A stretch of 64,000 bases of DNA from JAFLUQ01 sp964537995 (GCA_964537995.1 CAZICW010000002.1:3058-67057), one strand, 5' to 3'. Positions 49,118 through 58,511 are shown, numbered from the stretch's first letter. Program-made: numbers and translations. The notes: a model not told the origin generated them from the sequence alone.

Positions 49118-51628
49118 ATGGCTTCAAAGCTTATTATAATTGACGGGAACAGCATACTGAACCGCGCGTATTACGGTATACGCGAGCTTTCCACATCGGA
49201 CGGAATCCCGACAAACGCGATACACGGATTTATGAATATACTTCTCCGCCTGAAGGAAGACTACAGCCCCGACTGCATTTGTGTCGCCTTTGATTTGAAG
49301 GCTCCGACCTTCCGCCATAAAATGTACGACGGCTACAAGGCTCAGCGGAAGGGTATGCCCGACGACCTTGCCGTGCAGCTTCCGTATCTTAAGGAAATTT
49401 TGTCGGCAATGAACATTCTTCAGCTCTCGCTTGAGGGCTATGAGGCGGACGATATAATCGGCACGGTGAGCAAGGTCTGCGAGCTTTGCGGCGTATGGTG
49501 CGGAATAGCCACGGGCGACAGGGACGACCTGCAGCTCGCAAGCGAAAGCACAAGCGTGCTTCTGACAACCACTGGGCTTTCCTTTACCAAAACGGAAGTG
49601 TTTGACGAAAAAGCCGTCATCGAAAGGTACGGCGTCACTCCGCATGAATTTATAGCCGTAAAAGCGCTTATGGGCGATCCGAGCGACAATATTCCGGGCG
49701 TCGCGGGAATAGGCGAAAAAACCGCTCTGGAGCTGGTCAGAAAATTTCATACTCTTGACGGAATATACGAAAACATAGACGACCCTTTTATAAAAATCGG
49801 TCAGCGAAGGAAGCTGCTTGAAGGGAAGGACATGGCATATTTCTGTTACAAGCTTTGCGAAATCGTGCGCGACGTGCCGATAGATTTTGTTCCCGATGCG
49901 GCCGCGCTGCGTCCGTATAACAAAGAAGAACTGACGCGTAAGCTGGAGAGGCTGGAGCTTCGGCGTATCGCCGACAGACTGAAGCTTGATATATCGGAAA
50001 ACGACAAGGAAGAAAAACCGAAGGAAGCGCCTGTCGCCGAGGCGGACGATGGAGAAATCGCCCAAGCCGAAAGCGCCGACGTTTTTCCGTTCATGCTTGA
50101 CGGAGAACGCATTATTTTCGCCCTCGGCGAGAATAATTTTTCCGCTCCGATTATACGGCTGAAAGCCGCTCTGGAGGGCAAAAGCCTGAAAATAACGCAC
50201 GCAATGAAGGACGCCATGCACATCCTTTCAAAATCGGGAATAAGTCCCGGCGGAGATTTTTACGACACGGAAATCGGAGCTTATATTATCGACCCGCAGC
50301 AGACGGCCTACGATCCTGCCGGACTTTGCCGCGACATAGGATTGGCGGCGTCGGCGGCGGCCCTTGTTCCGCTTATGGAGCATCAACTCAAAATCATGGA
50401 AGAACGCGGTCAGACAGCGCTGCTTTACGAAATTGAGCTGCCGCTTGAGAAGGTGCTGTTTTCAATGGAGGAGACGGGCTGCCGCATAGATACGAATCAG
50501 CTTGCGGTGTTCGGCGATTTTCTCGGCGAAAGAATTGCCTCTCTGGAAAAGAGCATATATTTTCTCGCGGGAGAAGAATTTAACATAAATTCGCCCAAGC
50601 AGCTCGGCGTCGTGCTGTTTGAAAAGCTGATGCTGCCGGTCGTAAAGAAGAGCAAGCGCGGCTACAGCACCGACAGCGAGGTTCTGGAAAAGCTTCGTCC
50701 GAAGCACGAAATCATTGATTATATAATCGATTACCGACACGCCGCGAAGCTGAAAAGCACCTATACCGATGCGCTTTTACCTCTTGTGGACGGCGAAAGC
50801 CGGATTCACTCCTCCCTCAACCAGACCGTGACCGCAACGGGCCGCATCAGCTCCACCGAGCCAAACCTTCAGAACATTCCCGTCCGCACGGAGCTTGGCA
50901 GAGAACTGAGGAAAATGTTTGTCGCAAAGGATGGCTGTATGCTTGTGGACGCGGACTACAGCCAGATTGAGCTTCGTGTGCTTGCGCACGTTTCGGGCGA
51001 TGAGGCTATGCTTGAGGCGTTCCGCAACGGAGAGGACGTTCACAAGCTGACGGCGATGAAGATTTTCGGTACGGCTGATTTTTGCGTGACAGACGAAATG
51101 CGTGCGCGGGCAAAGACCGTTAACTTCGGCGTAATTTACGGTCAAGGCGATTTTTCGCTGGCAAACGAGCTTAAAATTTCCCGCAGGGAAGCAAAAAACT
51201 ACATTGACAGCTATTTTGAAAAATACAGCGGCGTAAAGGAATATATGGAAAAAACCATAGACCGCGCCAAAAAGCAAGGCTATGTATCCACCATTTTCGG
51301 GCGCAGACGCTATGTCCCCGAGCTTCACGCGAAAAATCACAACATCCGCGCCTTCGGCGAAAGAGTGGCAATGAACACTCCCATTCAGGGCAGCGCGGCG
51401 GATATAATCAAAATCGCAATGGTTAAGGTCTACGACGCGCTCCGTAAAGAATGTCCCGATTCGCGGCTTATTTTGCAAATACACGACGAGCTTATAATCG
51501 AAGCCCCCGAATATGAAGCGGAAAAGGCCGCCGAGGTTCTGCGCCGCGAGATGGAAAACGCCGCCGCGCTCAGCGTTCCACTTGTCGCCGATGTTCATAT
51601 AGGCAAAAGCTGGTACGAAACAAAATAA
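49118..51628 (+). CDS. polA: DNA polymerase I, proofreading site degenerate
   Basis: An 836-residue polymerase for DNA repair and primer removal. The 5' nuclease domain (about 1-290) begins IIDGNSILNRAYYGIR and has the acidic metal residues in EADDIIGTV and ATGDRDDLQL. The middle domain (about 310-470) has the 3'-5' exonuclease fold, but the DxE of ExoI and the acidic residue of ExoIII are not visible, so proofreading is probably lost, as in Bacillus stearothermophilus-type PolI. The polymerase domain has motif A DYSQIELRVLAH, O-helix RAKTVNFGVIYG and motif C LQIHDELIIE. Start ATG 49118 follows AAGGAGGAAGAG. coaE follows. Confidence 0.96.
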   Translation: MASKLIIIDGNSILNRAYYGIRELSTSDGIPTNAIHGFMNILLRLKEDYSPDCICVAFDLKAPTFRHKMYDGYKAQRKGMPDDLAVQLPYLKEILSAMNILQLSLEGYEADDIIGTVSKVCELCGVWCGIATGDRDDLQLASESTSVLLTTTGLSFTKTEVFDEKAVIERYGVTPHEFIAVKALMGDPSDNIPGVAGIGEKTALELVRKFHTLDGIYENIDDPFIKIGQRRKLLEGKDMAYFCYKLCEIVRDVPIDFVPDAAALRPYNKEELTRKLERLELRRIADRLKLDISENDKEEKPKEAPVAEADDGEIAQAESADVFPFMLDGERIIFALGENNFSAPIIRLKAALEGKSLKITHAMKDAMHILSKSGISPGGDFYDTEIGAYIIDPQQTAYDPAGLCRDIGLAASAAALVPLMEHQLKIMEERGQTALLYEIELPLEKVLFSMEETGCRIDTNQLAVFGDFLGERIASLEKSIYFLAGEEFNINSPKQLGVVLFEKLMLPVVKKSKRGYSTDSEVLEKLRPKHEIIDYIIDYRHAAKLKSTYTDALLPLVDGESRIHSSLNQTVTATGRISSTEPNLQNIPVRTELGRELRKMFVAKDGCMLVDADYSQIELRVLAHVSGDEAMLEAFRNGEDVHKLTAMKIFGTADFCVTDEMRARAKTVNFGVIYGQGDFSLANELKISRREAKNYIDSYFEKYSGVKEYMEKTIDRAKKQGYVSTIFGRRRYVPELHAKNHNIRAFGERVAMNTPIQGSAADIIKIAMVKVYDALRKECPDSRLILQIHDELIIEAPEYEAEKAAEVLRREMENAAALSVPLVADVHIGKSWYETK

Positions 51629-51660
51629 AAAATCGGAAAATATTCTTTTTCCCCGATTTT
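51629..51660 (+). terminator. Weak terminator-like hairpin after polA
   Basis: AAAATCGG (51629-51636) pairs with CCGATTTT (51653-51660), with an inner AAAA/TTTT helix. The T run is part of the stem, so termination may be partial and coaE may be reached by readthrough. Confidence 0.5.
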
Positions 51661-51682
51661 CAATTAAAAAAGGTGTGTATTT

Positions 51683-52261
51683 ATGATTATAGGTCTTACG
51701 GGCATGACGGGCGCGGGCAAATCCGCCGCGGCTGAAATTCTCCGTCGGCAGGGCTGCGAAATTATCGACGCCGACAAAATAAGCCATGAAGTAACCGCTG
51801 CTCCCGAAATTATCAGCAAAATAAAAAACGCCTTCGGAGAAGGCGCAATAAACGCCGACGGAACGCTGAACCGCCGCGCCCTCGGAAGAGAGGTATTCGC
51901 CGACGCGGAGAAGTTGCGCCGTCTCAATGCCATCGTTCATCCCGCCGTAACCGAAAGGATACGGCTTGACGCGGCAAAGGCGGAGGAAAGCGGCAAAATC
52001 GCCGTGGTGGACGCGGCTCTGCTGTTTGAATGCGGGCTTGACGCCATATGCGACAGGATTCTTTGCATAACCGCCGACAGGGAGCTTCGGCTTAAAAGGA
52101 TAGCGGAGCGCGACGGTCTTTCGCGTGAGGAAGCGCTGAACCGTATAAACAGTCAGTCCCCCTGCGGCAGCGGCTTCACGGAAATCGACAACAGCTCCGA
52201 CCTTGCGGAGCTTGAGCGCAAAGTTAAGGAGACATTATGGCAGGAAAACACTCAAAAATAA
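51683..52261 (+). CDS. coaE: Dephospho-CoA kinase
   Basis: It adds the 3'-phosphate in the last step of coenzyme A synthesis. GLTGMTGAGKSAAAE is the P-loop, DADKISHEV the conserved DAD region and IVHPAVTERI the CoA-binding region. Length (192) is standard. Start ATG 51683 after AAAAAAGGTGTGTATTT. It overlaps the lytic transglycosylase gene by 25 bases; the polA-coaE order is widely conserved in Firmicutes. Confidence 0.96.
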   Translation: MIIGLTGMTGAGKSAAAEILRRQGCEIIDADKISHEVTAAPEIISKIKNAFGEGAINADGTLNRRALGREVFADAEKLRRLNAIVHPAVTERIRLDAAKAEESGKIAVVDAALLFECGLDAICDRILCITADRELRLKRIAERDGLSREEALNRINSQSPCGSGFTEIDNSSDLAELERKVKETLWQENTQK

Positions 52262-52767
52262 TTTTCCCGCTTTTATGCGCGGCGCTTATCGCCGTGTTTG
52301 CCGCGACGGTACTGTATACGGTGTTTCCCGCTCCCTACAGAGACACGGTTGAAAAATACGGCGCGAAGTACGGAGTGGAACCCGCGCTGATTTACGCGGT
52401 AATCAAGGCGGAAAGCAACTTCGACCCCGACGCCGTAAGTCATGCCGGAGCGAAGGGACTTGCTCAGCTCACCGACGACACCGCGCGCTATGTCGCTCAG
52501 CTTCTCGGCGAGGAATACAGCGACGGCGACTCGTTTGACGCCGAAACCAATATCCGCCGCGCCGCCTTTTACTTAAAATATCTGCTCATTAAATACGGCG
52601 GCGACCTTGTCTGTACGATTGCCGCCTATAATGCCGGCGAGGGCAATGTTGACAAATGGCTCGCGTCCGAAGACGTGATGTCGTCCATACCCTTCCGCGA
52701 AACCGACCGTTACCTCAAAAAGGTGATAATTTATCATAAGATATACGGTATCATATACAAATATTAA
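52237..52767 (+). CDS. Lytic transglycosylase (SLT domain), membrane-anchored
   Basis: A 176-residue protein with one N-terminal membrane helix (about 8-30) and an SLT domain. It cleaves peptidoglycan glycan strands. The catalytic glutamate is in VEPALIYAVIKAESNFD (about residue 65), and the GAKGLAQL and AAYNAGEGNVDKWL motifs complete the Slt70-type active site. Start ATG 52237 follows AAGGAGACATT and is nested in the end of coaE, so the two are coupled. It is followed after 12 bases by the YycH-like gene. Confidence 0.93.
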   Translation: MAGKHSKIIFPLLCAALIAVFAATVLYTVFPAPYRDTVEKYGAKYGVEPALIYAVIKAESNFDPDAVSHAGAKGLAQLTDDTARYVAQLLGEEYSDGDSFDAETNIRRAAFYLKYLLIKYGGDLVCTIAAYNAGEGNVDKWLASEDVMSSIPFRETDRYLKKVIIYHKIYGIIYKY

Positions 52768-52779
52768 GAGGATGGAAAA

Positions 52780-54195
52780 ATGCTGAAAGAACGGATTAAA
52801 ACCTCGGCTATATTTCTGCTTTTTATCAATTTAATATTCCTGACCTGCCGGCTGTGGTTTTCAAGCGCTCTTTGGCAGGACAATCTGCTTGAAATGGTGC
52901 AAAATCTGCCGATAGTACGGCTTTTCGGCGGCGAAAGCTATTCCATTCCGCTTGAACGGCTCAGCGCTCCGCGCAAAATTTTGATAAACGACGGCTCGCT
53001 TTGGATAGCTTATTACAGCAGCGACCCCGTTTTTTCCCCGCTTGAAGCCCGCACCCGTCAAATTGTCGAGGGCTATCTCAGCGGCGAGGCGGCGGAAAGC
53101 CGCAAAATCACCGTTGACGAATGGCAGCGCACGGCGGAAAATGTCAGCATATATGTGGAATACCCGATAGCCTACTCGGTCGATATGATGTGCGCCGTGA
53201 TGGGCGTCGATTCCGCGAATGCGCCCCACGACGTGACCGCCATACGCGACTTTATAATCATTCCCTCCGACAGCGTCAGCGGAGTCTATATCGTTGTTCG
53301 AGACGCCTACGACGACGCCGACATATACATCTACCGCTTCGACGAGGGAAGCTATACTCTTCCGCGCGAGGACATGGCGGTATACACCGAAAACAACAAC
53401 GGCTATTACGAGCCGGCGTTCAGCACGGGTGTTGAGCCGGAAGGAGTCTCGCTTGACCCTATGGTGCTTTTCTCCGACAGCCGTCCGGATATGGCGGCGC
53501 TCGAACCGAGCAATCCCATTGCCCGCCAAGAGGACAGAACCGATGTGCTTTCCTGCTTTTTCAACAATGTAGGAACCGCCGGAAGCTACGACGACAACGA
53601 CGGCGTTATCACTTATGTGGAAAATTACGGCGACGCGCGTATCTATCCGAACGGTCTGTTTGAATATGAAGCTGTCGGCGAGGGCAAGGGCATAAAGCTC
53701 ACCAGCCGCTATTCCTCATATTACGAAACCATAAACGCCGCGATCAGCTTTGCGGAAGCCGTATGGAACAGCATAAGCGACGAGCCGCTGTCCGTTCTTG
53801 TAACAAGCGACCTAACCGAGGAGGAATCACGCAAGATTCATCTGACAATGGACTATTATTTCGACGGCCGTCCCGTCGCGGTAAGCCTGAGCGAAACAAG
53901 CCGTTCGGAGCAGCTTAGTCACGGAATCGAAATAGATATTGAGGACGGAAGGATAATAAGCTACCGTCAGTTTTTCCGCCGCTATCGCGAAATTGATACC
54001 TTGCGGCTTGACGAGGAATTTATAAGCGCGCTGGATTATTTTGTGAACAATTTTTCATACAGAAGCGGGACGGTTATCAGCGATATATACATCGGTTACA
54101 TCGACCGCGGCGAAAAGCCCTTTCTCGAGGCGTGCTGGCTGGCAAACATAAGCGGCGACGACGTCACCTACGCGAAGGAGGCGGGCATGAAATGA
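52780..54195 (+). CDS. YycH-like membrane-anchored protein
   Basis: A 471-residue protein with a short cytoplasmic start, one membrane helix (about 10-28, AIFLLFINLIFLTCRLW) and a large extracytoplasmic region. The overall size and shape, and its direct coupling to a gene starting MKWSSVKNILLGMLIAINLFL, suggest YycH, which with YycI restrains the WalK sensor kinase in B. subtilis. The extracytoplasmic sequence itself is too divergent for me to confirm. Start ATG 52780 after AAGAGGATGGAA. Its ATGA stop/start overlap with the next gene shows translational coupling. No walR/walK genes are nearby. Confidence 0.6.
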   Translation: MLKERIKTSAIFLLFINLIFLTCRLWFSSALWQDNLLEMVQNLPIVRLFGGESYSIPLERLSAPRKILINDGSLWIAYYSSDPVFSPLEARTRQIVEGYLSGEAAESRKITVDEWQRTAENVSIYVEYPIAYSVDMMCAVMGVDSANAPHDVTAIRDFIIIPSDSVSGVYIVVRDAYDDADIYIYRFDEGSYTLPREDMAVYTENNNGYYEPAFSTGVEPEGVSLDPMVLFSDSRPDMAALEPSNPIARQEDRTDVLSCFFNNVGTAGSYDDNDGVITYVENYGDARIYPNGLFEYEAVGEGKGIKLTSRYSSYYETINAAISFAEAVWNSISDEPLSVLVTSDLTEEESRKIHLTMDYYFDGRPVAVSLSETSRSEQLSHGIEIDIEDGRIISYRQFFRRYREIDTLRLDEEFISALDYFVNNFSYRSGTVISDIYIGYIDRGEKPFLEACWLANISGDDVTYAKEAGMK

Positions 54196-54959
54196 AATGG
54201 TCGTCTGTAAAAAATATCCTTTTGGGTATGCTGATTGCAATAAACCTGTTTCTTATTTCTACTCTGACATACAAGCAAATCAAAACCGAGAATATTCCTC
54301 CCGAAGTAATTTCGGCGGCGGTTGAAGTTCTTGAAAACAGCGGAATTACCTGCGACGAGGCATTGCTCCCTCAAAAATATATGACGGCGAAAAGCCTCAG
54401 CGTCAGCTTCAATTCTCCCGCGGAGCTTTCACATATGTTCTTCGGCTCGCAGCTTGCTTTCCAGACCGACGGGCGCAGACTTATTGCCCGCAGCGGCGAA
54501 GCGGAGCTTATAATCGAAGATGAAGCCTTTTCTTATTCCGCGGGGACGGTTCCCTCAAAAGCGACGGAAAAGCAGCTTCGCCGTGCGCTGAAGGCGCTTG
54601 GGCTGAACATGAAAAACGGCGTGTATTCCGAAAAATACAACATCTTTTGCTGCTATTGGGACGGTATACCGCTGTTCGGAATGTACGTCCGCGCCGAGCT
54701 TGACGCCGACGGCGAGCTTTGCTCGGTCGAAGCGCGCTGGCCCGAAATTTACTCTGACGGCGGCTCGGCTTCGGGGCTTACGGTCATGAGCTGCTTGCCG
54801 TATTTCGGCAAAGCCTTCGGCGGCAGCGGCGCCGTCGAGAGGATTCGCTTCGGCTATTCGCTTTCCAAAAACGCCGCCGCGGATATATATACTCTCTCCC
54901 CCGCATGGAAGGTTACGATGACCGACGGCAGAAGGCTCGTGTTTGCGGAGGAAATGTAG
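54192..54959 (+). CDS. YycI-like membrane-anchored protein
   Basis: A 255-residue protein starting MKWSSVKNILLGMLIAINLF, which matches the start of YycI (MEWSRxKxIFIIxFLxLNLFL), followed by extracytoplasmic beta-rich domains (about 45-255). The start is ATG 54192, 8 or so bases after AAGGAGG, and it overlaps the YycH-like stop by four bases (ATGA). It likely works with the upstream protein to sense or control the cell wall two-component system WalRK, whose genes are not here. Alternatively it may serve the lytic transglycosylase upstream. Confidence 0.65.
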   Translation: MKWSSVKNILLGMLIAINLFLISTLTYKQIKTENIPPEVISAAVEVLENSGITCDEALLPQKYMTAKSLSVSFNSPAELSHMFFGSQLAFQTDGRRLIARSGEAELIIEDEAFSYSAGTVPSKATEKQLRRALKALGLNMKNGVYSEKYNIFCCYWDGIPLFGMYVRAELDADGELCSVEARWPEIYSDGGSASGLTVMSCLPYFGKAFGGSGAVERIRFGYSLSKNAAADIYTLSPAWKVTMTDGRRLVFAEEM

Positions 54960-55184
54960 CGGCTTGCTCCCGCATGGCAGAGGAGGCGGTTTTCCGGAAC
55001 GCGAAAATCATATTTTTAAAATTATTTAAAAAAGCTCGGAACTTTTTTTAAAAAATGCAGTCTATATTATGTAACGCAGCGAGGATGGCGGAGCGGACCA
55101 TGGCGGCTTCGCCGTCCTTACATAAAAGAAGCGCGAAATAATCTACGGCTGCGACTTAAAATAATACTGAAAGGAAGAGAAAAA
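54960..55184. other. Intergenic region upstream of the stalk-domain gene
   Basis: 225 bases with a GC-rich inverted repeat near 55088-55120 (GGAC-CAT-GGCG-GCTT-CGCC-GTCC), flanked by AT-rich sequence. A promoter for the next gene must be here or in the upstream operon, but no convincing -35/-10 pair was found. Confidence 0.45.
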
Positions 55185-56180
55185 ATGAACAAAAAATTAA
55201 AAAGAACACTTGCCGGTCTGTCGGCGGCGGGCTTGCTTATCGGAACGTCGGCCGTTGCGGTCGGGGAAGACGCCACTCCCGCTCTTGAGCTTCCGGAGGC
55301 CGTTATCGGCAAAGAAGAAACCTCCGTCCGTATAGGCCGCGGCTATATTTACGGAGAAATGACCGTCGGCGCGAGCGACGAGGAGAATGCTATAGCCTCG
55401 TCGGACGGCGAACTGTACCTCTATAAAAGGGATTCCACTCTTATCCTCGGCGCGGACGGCGGCAAAATGAGCTTTGACGACATTTCCGAGGGCGATGTTA
55501 TAGAGTATTTTGTAAATGAAAACACGCCCGCGACGCTGCAGCTTCCGGTTCACTATTCCGCCGACATAATAGTCGTTACGGATAAGGAAAGCCCTGTCTT
55601 TACGGAGCTGAGCAGCTTTAACGGGGAGCTTGTGAACGAGGAAAACACACTTGCGCTGAATATGGGAGAGGACACCGTACTTTACGGAGGAGAGGAATTT
55701 ACCGGAGGCAAGGCTTTGGTGATTTACACCGACTCGACAAAGAGTATTCCCGCGCAGACCGTACCGGTCGCGGTTGTAATTCTTGAAGAGGAAGGACAAG
55801 CCGACGAACCCGCGAAGACAGCAGATCTTTCCGGCGTAAAGGAAATCACCGTCGGAGAAACCGTTCTCGGTTATATTCCCATAAGCGTAAACAATGTTCA
55901 GATGCTGCCGGTACGAGCCTATGCCGAGGCTCTGGGCTTTGATGTGAAATGGATTGACGAGACAAGGACGGTTTACGTCGGCAAGGCTTACTTCAGTCTT
56001 GATGAGGACGCCTATGTTATCGGAAAAGCAATGCCTCAGTCTCTGGGACAGGCGCCCGTGATGTTTTCCCTTCCGGGCGACGAATTTGCTTTGACGTACG
56101 TCCCCGTGACATTCTTTACTGAGATTCTCGGCGCGGAAATTACGGTTGACGGAGAAACGGCGGAAATGGCGCTCCGTTAA
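55185..56180 (+). CDS. Secreted protein with C-terminal copper-amine-oxidase-N (stalk) domain
   Basis: A 331-residue exported protein. Signal peptide at about 1-27 (ending SAVAVGEDA), then a beta-rich domain of unknown type (about 45-205) and a C-terminal copper-amine-oxidase N-terminal fold (about 225-331) with MLPVRAYAEALGFDVKWID and LTYVPVTFFTEILGAEI. This stalk domain is also at the C-terminus of the 1060-residue protein, so the two are probably displayed the same way. Start ATG 55185 after GAAAGGAAGAG. It ends at a terminator. Function unknown. Confidence 0.8.
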   Translation: MNKKLKRTLAGLSAAGLLIGTSAVAVGEDATPALELPEAVIGKEETSVRIGRGYIYGEMTVGASDEENAIASSDGELYLYKRDSTLILGADGGKMSFDDISEGDVIEYFVNENTPATLQLPVHYSADIIVVTDKESPVFTELSSFNGELVNEENTLALNMGEDTVLYGGEEFTGGKALVIYTDSTKSIPAQTVPVAVVILEEEGQADEPAKTADLSGVKEITVGETVLGYIPISVNNVQMLPVRAYAEALGFDVKWIDETRTVYVGKAYFSLDEDAYVIGKAMPQSLGQAPVMFSLPGDEFALTYVPVTFFTEILGAEITVDGETAEMALR

Positions 56181-56297
56181 AGGCTCTGCCCTTTCGGTTC
56201 GGATTTTTTATTCGACGTCCGCAAACAATTCGCGAGTAAGCGCTCAAATTCCTGACTTGAATTATCCTTTGCGCATAATGCTTTTGAATTCGGCAGC

Positions 56298-56338
56298 AAA
56301 GCGCATAGATCCGGATTTTCGGATTTATGCGCTTTTTC
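56298..56338 (+). terminator. Terminator of the stalk-domain gene
   Basis: AAAGCGCATA (56298-56307) pairs with TATGCGCTTT with an inner ATCCG/CGGAT stem, followed by TTTTT at 56333-56337. It lies about 120 bases after the stop. Confidence 0.85.
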
Positions 56339-56425
56339 GGTTAGGGTACGGCATCCGCCGGCGTTTAATTGCGGGCATATTGCGCCCACCGTAAAAAATT
56401 TTTTTGAAAAATTTTAAAAAAACTC

Positions 56426-56453
56426 TTGCAATTTTTAAATTTTATGTTATAAT
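56426..56453 (+). promoter_or_regulatory. Promoter for the T-box and leuA
   Basis: TTGCAA (56426-56431) and TATAAT (56448-56453) with a 16-base spacer. Confidence 0.78.
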
Positions 56454-56469
56454 ATCCATACATAAAGAC

Positions 56470-56740
56470 TGTGAAGAGGAGCAGTAAGACCGAAATATGC
56501 CTTCAGAGAGCCGACGGGCGGTGCGAGTCGGCGGCGGAAGCGGTCCGAACTCGCCTCGGAGTTGCTTGCTGAACCCTTGCCGCGCGCAAGGTCATAGGTT
56601 AAGACGGAAGCCGTCCGTTATCACGCGGCAGGATATGAAAGTATCCGTTGAGTGCGCCTTGCGGCGAATCGGAGTGGTACCGCGGAGTTTTCGGCTTCGT
56701 CTCTGTTTATGGGAGATGGGGTCTTTTATTTTTATCGAAA
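56470..56740 (+). promoter_or_regulatory. T-box leader, Leu (CUC) specifier, with terminator/antiterminator
   Basis: The T-box sequence GGAGTGGTACCGCGG (56671-56685) is the antiterminator bulge that pairs with the free tRNA CCA end. Stem I has an AGTAA box (56483-56487), the AGAGAG element and the distal loop GGGCGGTGCGAG. The specifier GAACTC places CTC (Leu) at 56550-56552. A terminator forms from GGCTTCGTCTC (56693-56703) with GAGATGGGGTC (56713-56723) followed by TTTTATTTTT. Uncharged tRNA-Leu should allow transcription of the leucine gene downstream. Confidence 0.88.
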
Positions 56741-56855
56741 GACGCAAAAAATCACGCGGAAATTTTCGGTTAAATATATCGACAGCAATCTCTCCGAGCG
56801 GACAAACTGTTCCGCTTAATATTTCCGATGATATTTATTGAAGGGAGCAACGGTT

Positions 56856-58511
56856 ATGAAAAATTACCAAAAGTATCAAAGGGGTTACTTTATGCCCCCC
56901 GTAAACGAAATGAAATGGGCCAAAAAGGAGTACATTGACAAAGCGCCGGTGTGGTGCAGCGTTGATCTGCGCGACGGCAATCAGGCGCTGGTTGTTCCGA
57001 TGAGCCTTGATGAAAAGCTGGAATTTTTTCGGTTTTTGGTTGAAGTGGGCTTTAAGGAAATCGAGGTGGGCTTTCCTGCGGCAAGCGAAACAGAGTACGA
57101 ATTTGTGCGCACTTTGATTGAAAAAAATTTCATTCCGGACGATGTTACGATTCAGGTGCTTACGCAGTCGCGGGAACACATTATAAAAAAGACCTTTGAA
57201 TCTCTCAAGGGCTGTAAAAACGCGATTGTCCATCTTTACAACTCAACAAGCGTGGCTCAGCGCGAGCAGGTTTTCCGCAAGAGCAAGGATGAAATAACGC
57301 AAATCGCCGTGTTCGGTGCGAAGCTGCTGAAAGAGTATGCCGAAAAAACGGAGGGGAACTTCCTTTTTGAATACTCTCCCGAAAGCTTTACCGGTACCGA
57401 GCCGGAGTACGCGCTGGAAATTTGCAACGCCGTTATAGACATATGGAAGCCTACGCCCGATAAGAAGGTCATAATTAATCTTCCCGTCACGGTGGAGATG
57501 TCTCTCCCCCACGTTTACGCCTCTCAGGTTGAGTATATCAACGACAATCTTAACAGCCGCGACAGCGTTGTCATTTCTCTCCATCCGCACAATGACCGCG
57601 GCTGTGCCGTGGCGGACAGCGAGCTTGGTCTGCTTGCGGGCGGCGACAGAATCGAGGGTACGCTTTTCGGCAACGGCGAACGCACGGGCAATGTTGACAT
57701 TGTGACGCTGGCTATGAATATGTTCAGTCACGGAGTTGACCCCAAGCTGAACTTTGAAAATCTTCCGCTTATAGCCGGAGCGTATGAACGCCTCACCGGA
57801 ATGAGCGTCGGCGAACGCGCTCCCTACGCGGGAAGGCTTGTTTTTGCGGCGTTCAGCGGCTCTCACCAGGACGCAATCGCGAAGGGCATGAAGTGGCGGG
57901 AGGAAAAGGGGCTTGAAACATGGAGCGTTCCCTATCTTCCGATCGACCCCGCCGACGTCGGACGCGAATACGAAAGCGATGTTATCCGCATAAACAGTCA
58001 GAGCGGGAAGGGCGGCATAGGCTACCTCATGGAAAAACGGTTCGGCTTCGACCTTCCTCCGAAAATGCGCGAGGTGTTCGGCTACGCCGTAAAATCCGTT
58101 TCCGATCATCTGCACAAGGAGCTTTCGCCCGATGAGGTTTTCGGCATTTTCAAAAAGGACTTCATAAATCTTTCCTCTCCGATGAAGCTGCTTGAATGTC
58201 ACTATGTTCAACGCAACGGCATTGAAGCCGAGGTTACAATCGAAATGAACGGCGAAACCCTTATCCTCGCGGGACACGGCAACGGTCGTCTCGACGCCGT
58301 GTGCAACGCTCTCTGCGATCGCTATCATATGGGCTTTTCCGTTTCCACATACAAGGAGCACGCGCTGGAAAAGGGCAGCAAAAGCTCGGCGGTTTCATAC
58401 ATTGAAATCAGCGACGGAAACACCTCCTCCTGGGGCGCGGGAATCGACACCGATATTATGGCTTCCTCGGTAAACGCCCTTATAAGCGCAATAAACAGGC
58501 TTGGCAAATAA
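56856..58511 (+). CDS. leuA: 2-isopropylmalate synthase
   Basis: It condenses acetyl-CoA with 2-oxoisovalerate, the first step of leucine synthesis. The DRDGxQ-type metal motif is VDLRDGNQALVVPMSLDEK, and the HxH metal ligands are in SLHPHNDRGCAVAD. A regulatory domain (about 430-551) lies at the C-terminus, probably for leucine feedback. At 551 residues and with an N-terminus of YQKYQRGYFMPP type, it is the long actinobacterial/fungal-like LeuA rather than the short form. Start ATG 56856 after AAGGGAGC; a TTG six codons upstream overlaps the leader. It is under T-box control for leucine, consistent with the enzyme's role. Confidence 0.95.
   Translation: MKNYQKYQRGYFMPPVNEMKWAKKEYIDKAPVWCSVDLRDGNQALVVPMSLDEKLEFFRFLVEVGFKEIEVGFPAASETEYEFVRTLIEKNFIPDDVTIQVLTQSREHIIKKTFESLKGCKNAIVHLYNSTSVAQREQVFRKSKDEITQIAVFGAKLLKEYAEKTEGNFLFEYSPESFTGTEPEYALEICNAVIDIWKPTPDKKVIINLPVTVEMSLPHVYASQVEYINDNLNSRDSVVISLHPHNDRGCAVADSELGLLAGGDRIEGTLFGNGERTGNVDIVTLAMNMFSHGVDPKLNFENLPLIAGAYERLTGMSVGERAPYAGRLVFAAFSGSHQDAIAKGMKWREEKGLETWSVPYLPIDPADVGREYESDVIRINSQSGKGGIGYLMEKRFGFDLPPKMREVFGYAVKSVSDHLHKELSPDEVFGIFKKDFINLSSPMKLLECHYVQRNGIEAEVTIEMNGETLILAGHGNGRLDAVCNALCDRYHMGFSVSTYKEHALEKGSKSSAVSYIEISDGNTSSWGAGIDTDIMASSVNALISAINRLGK

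Noticed and set aside
50777..51940. A 387-codon minus-strand frame opposite polA and coaE
   Set aside because: It crosses two real plus-strand genes and has no initiation signal; shadow.
56497..56841. A 114-codon frame in the leuA leader
   Set aside because: It lies entirely over the T-box elements, lacks a ribosome binding site and has no protein-like sequence.
57243..58361. A 372-codon minus-strand frame opposite leuA
   Set aside because: Shadow of leuA; no start site or domain.
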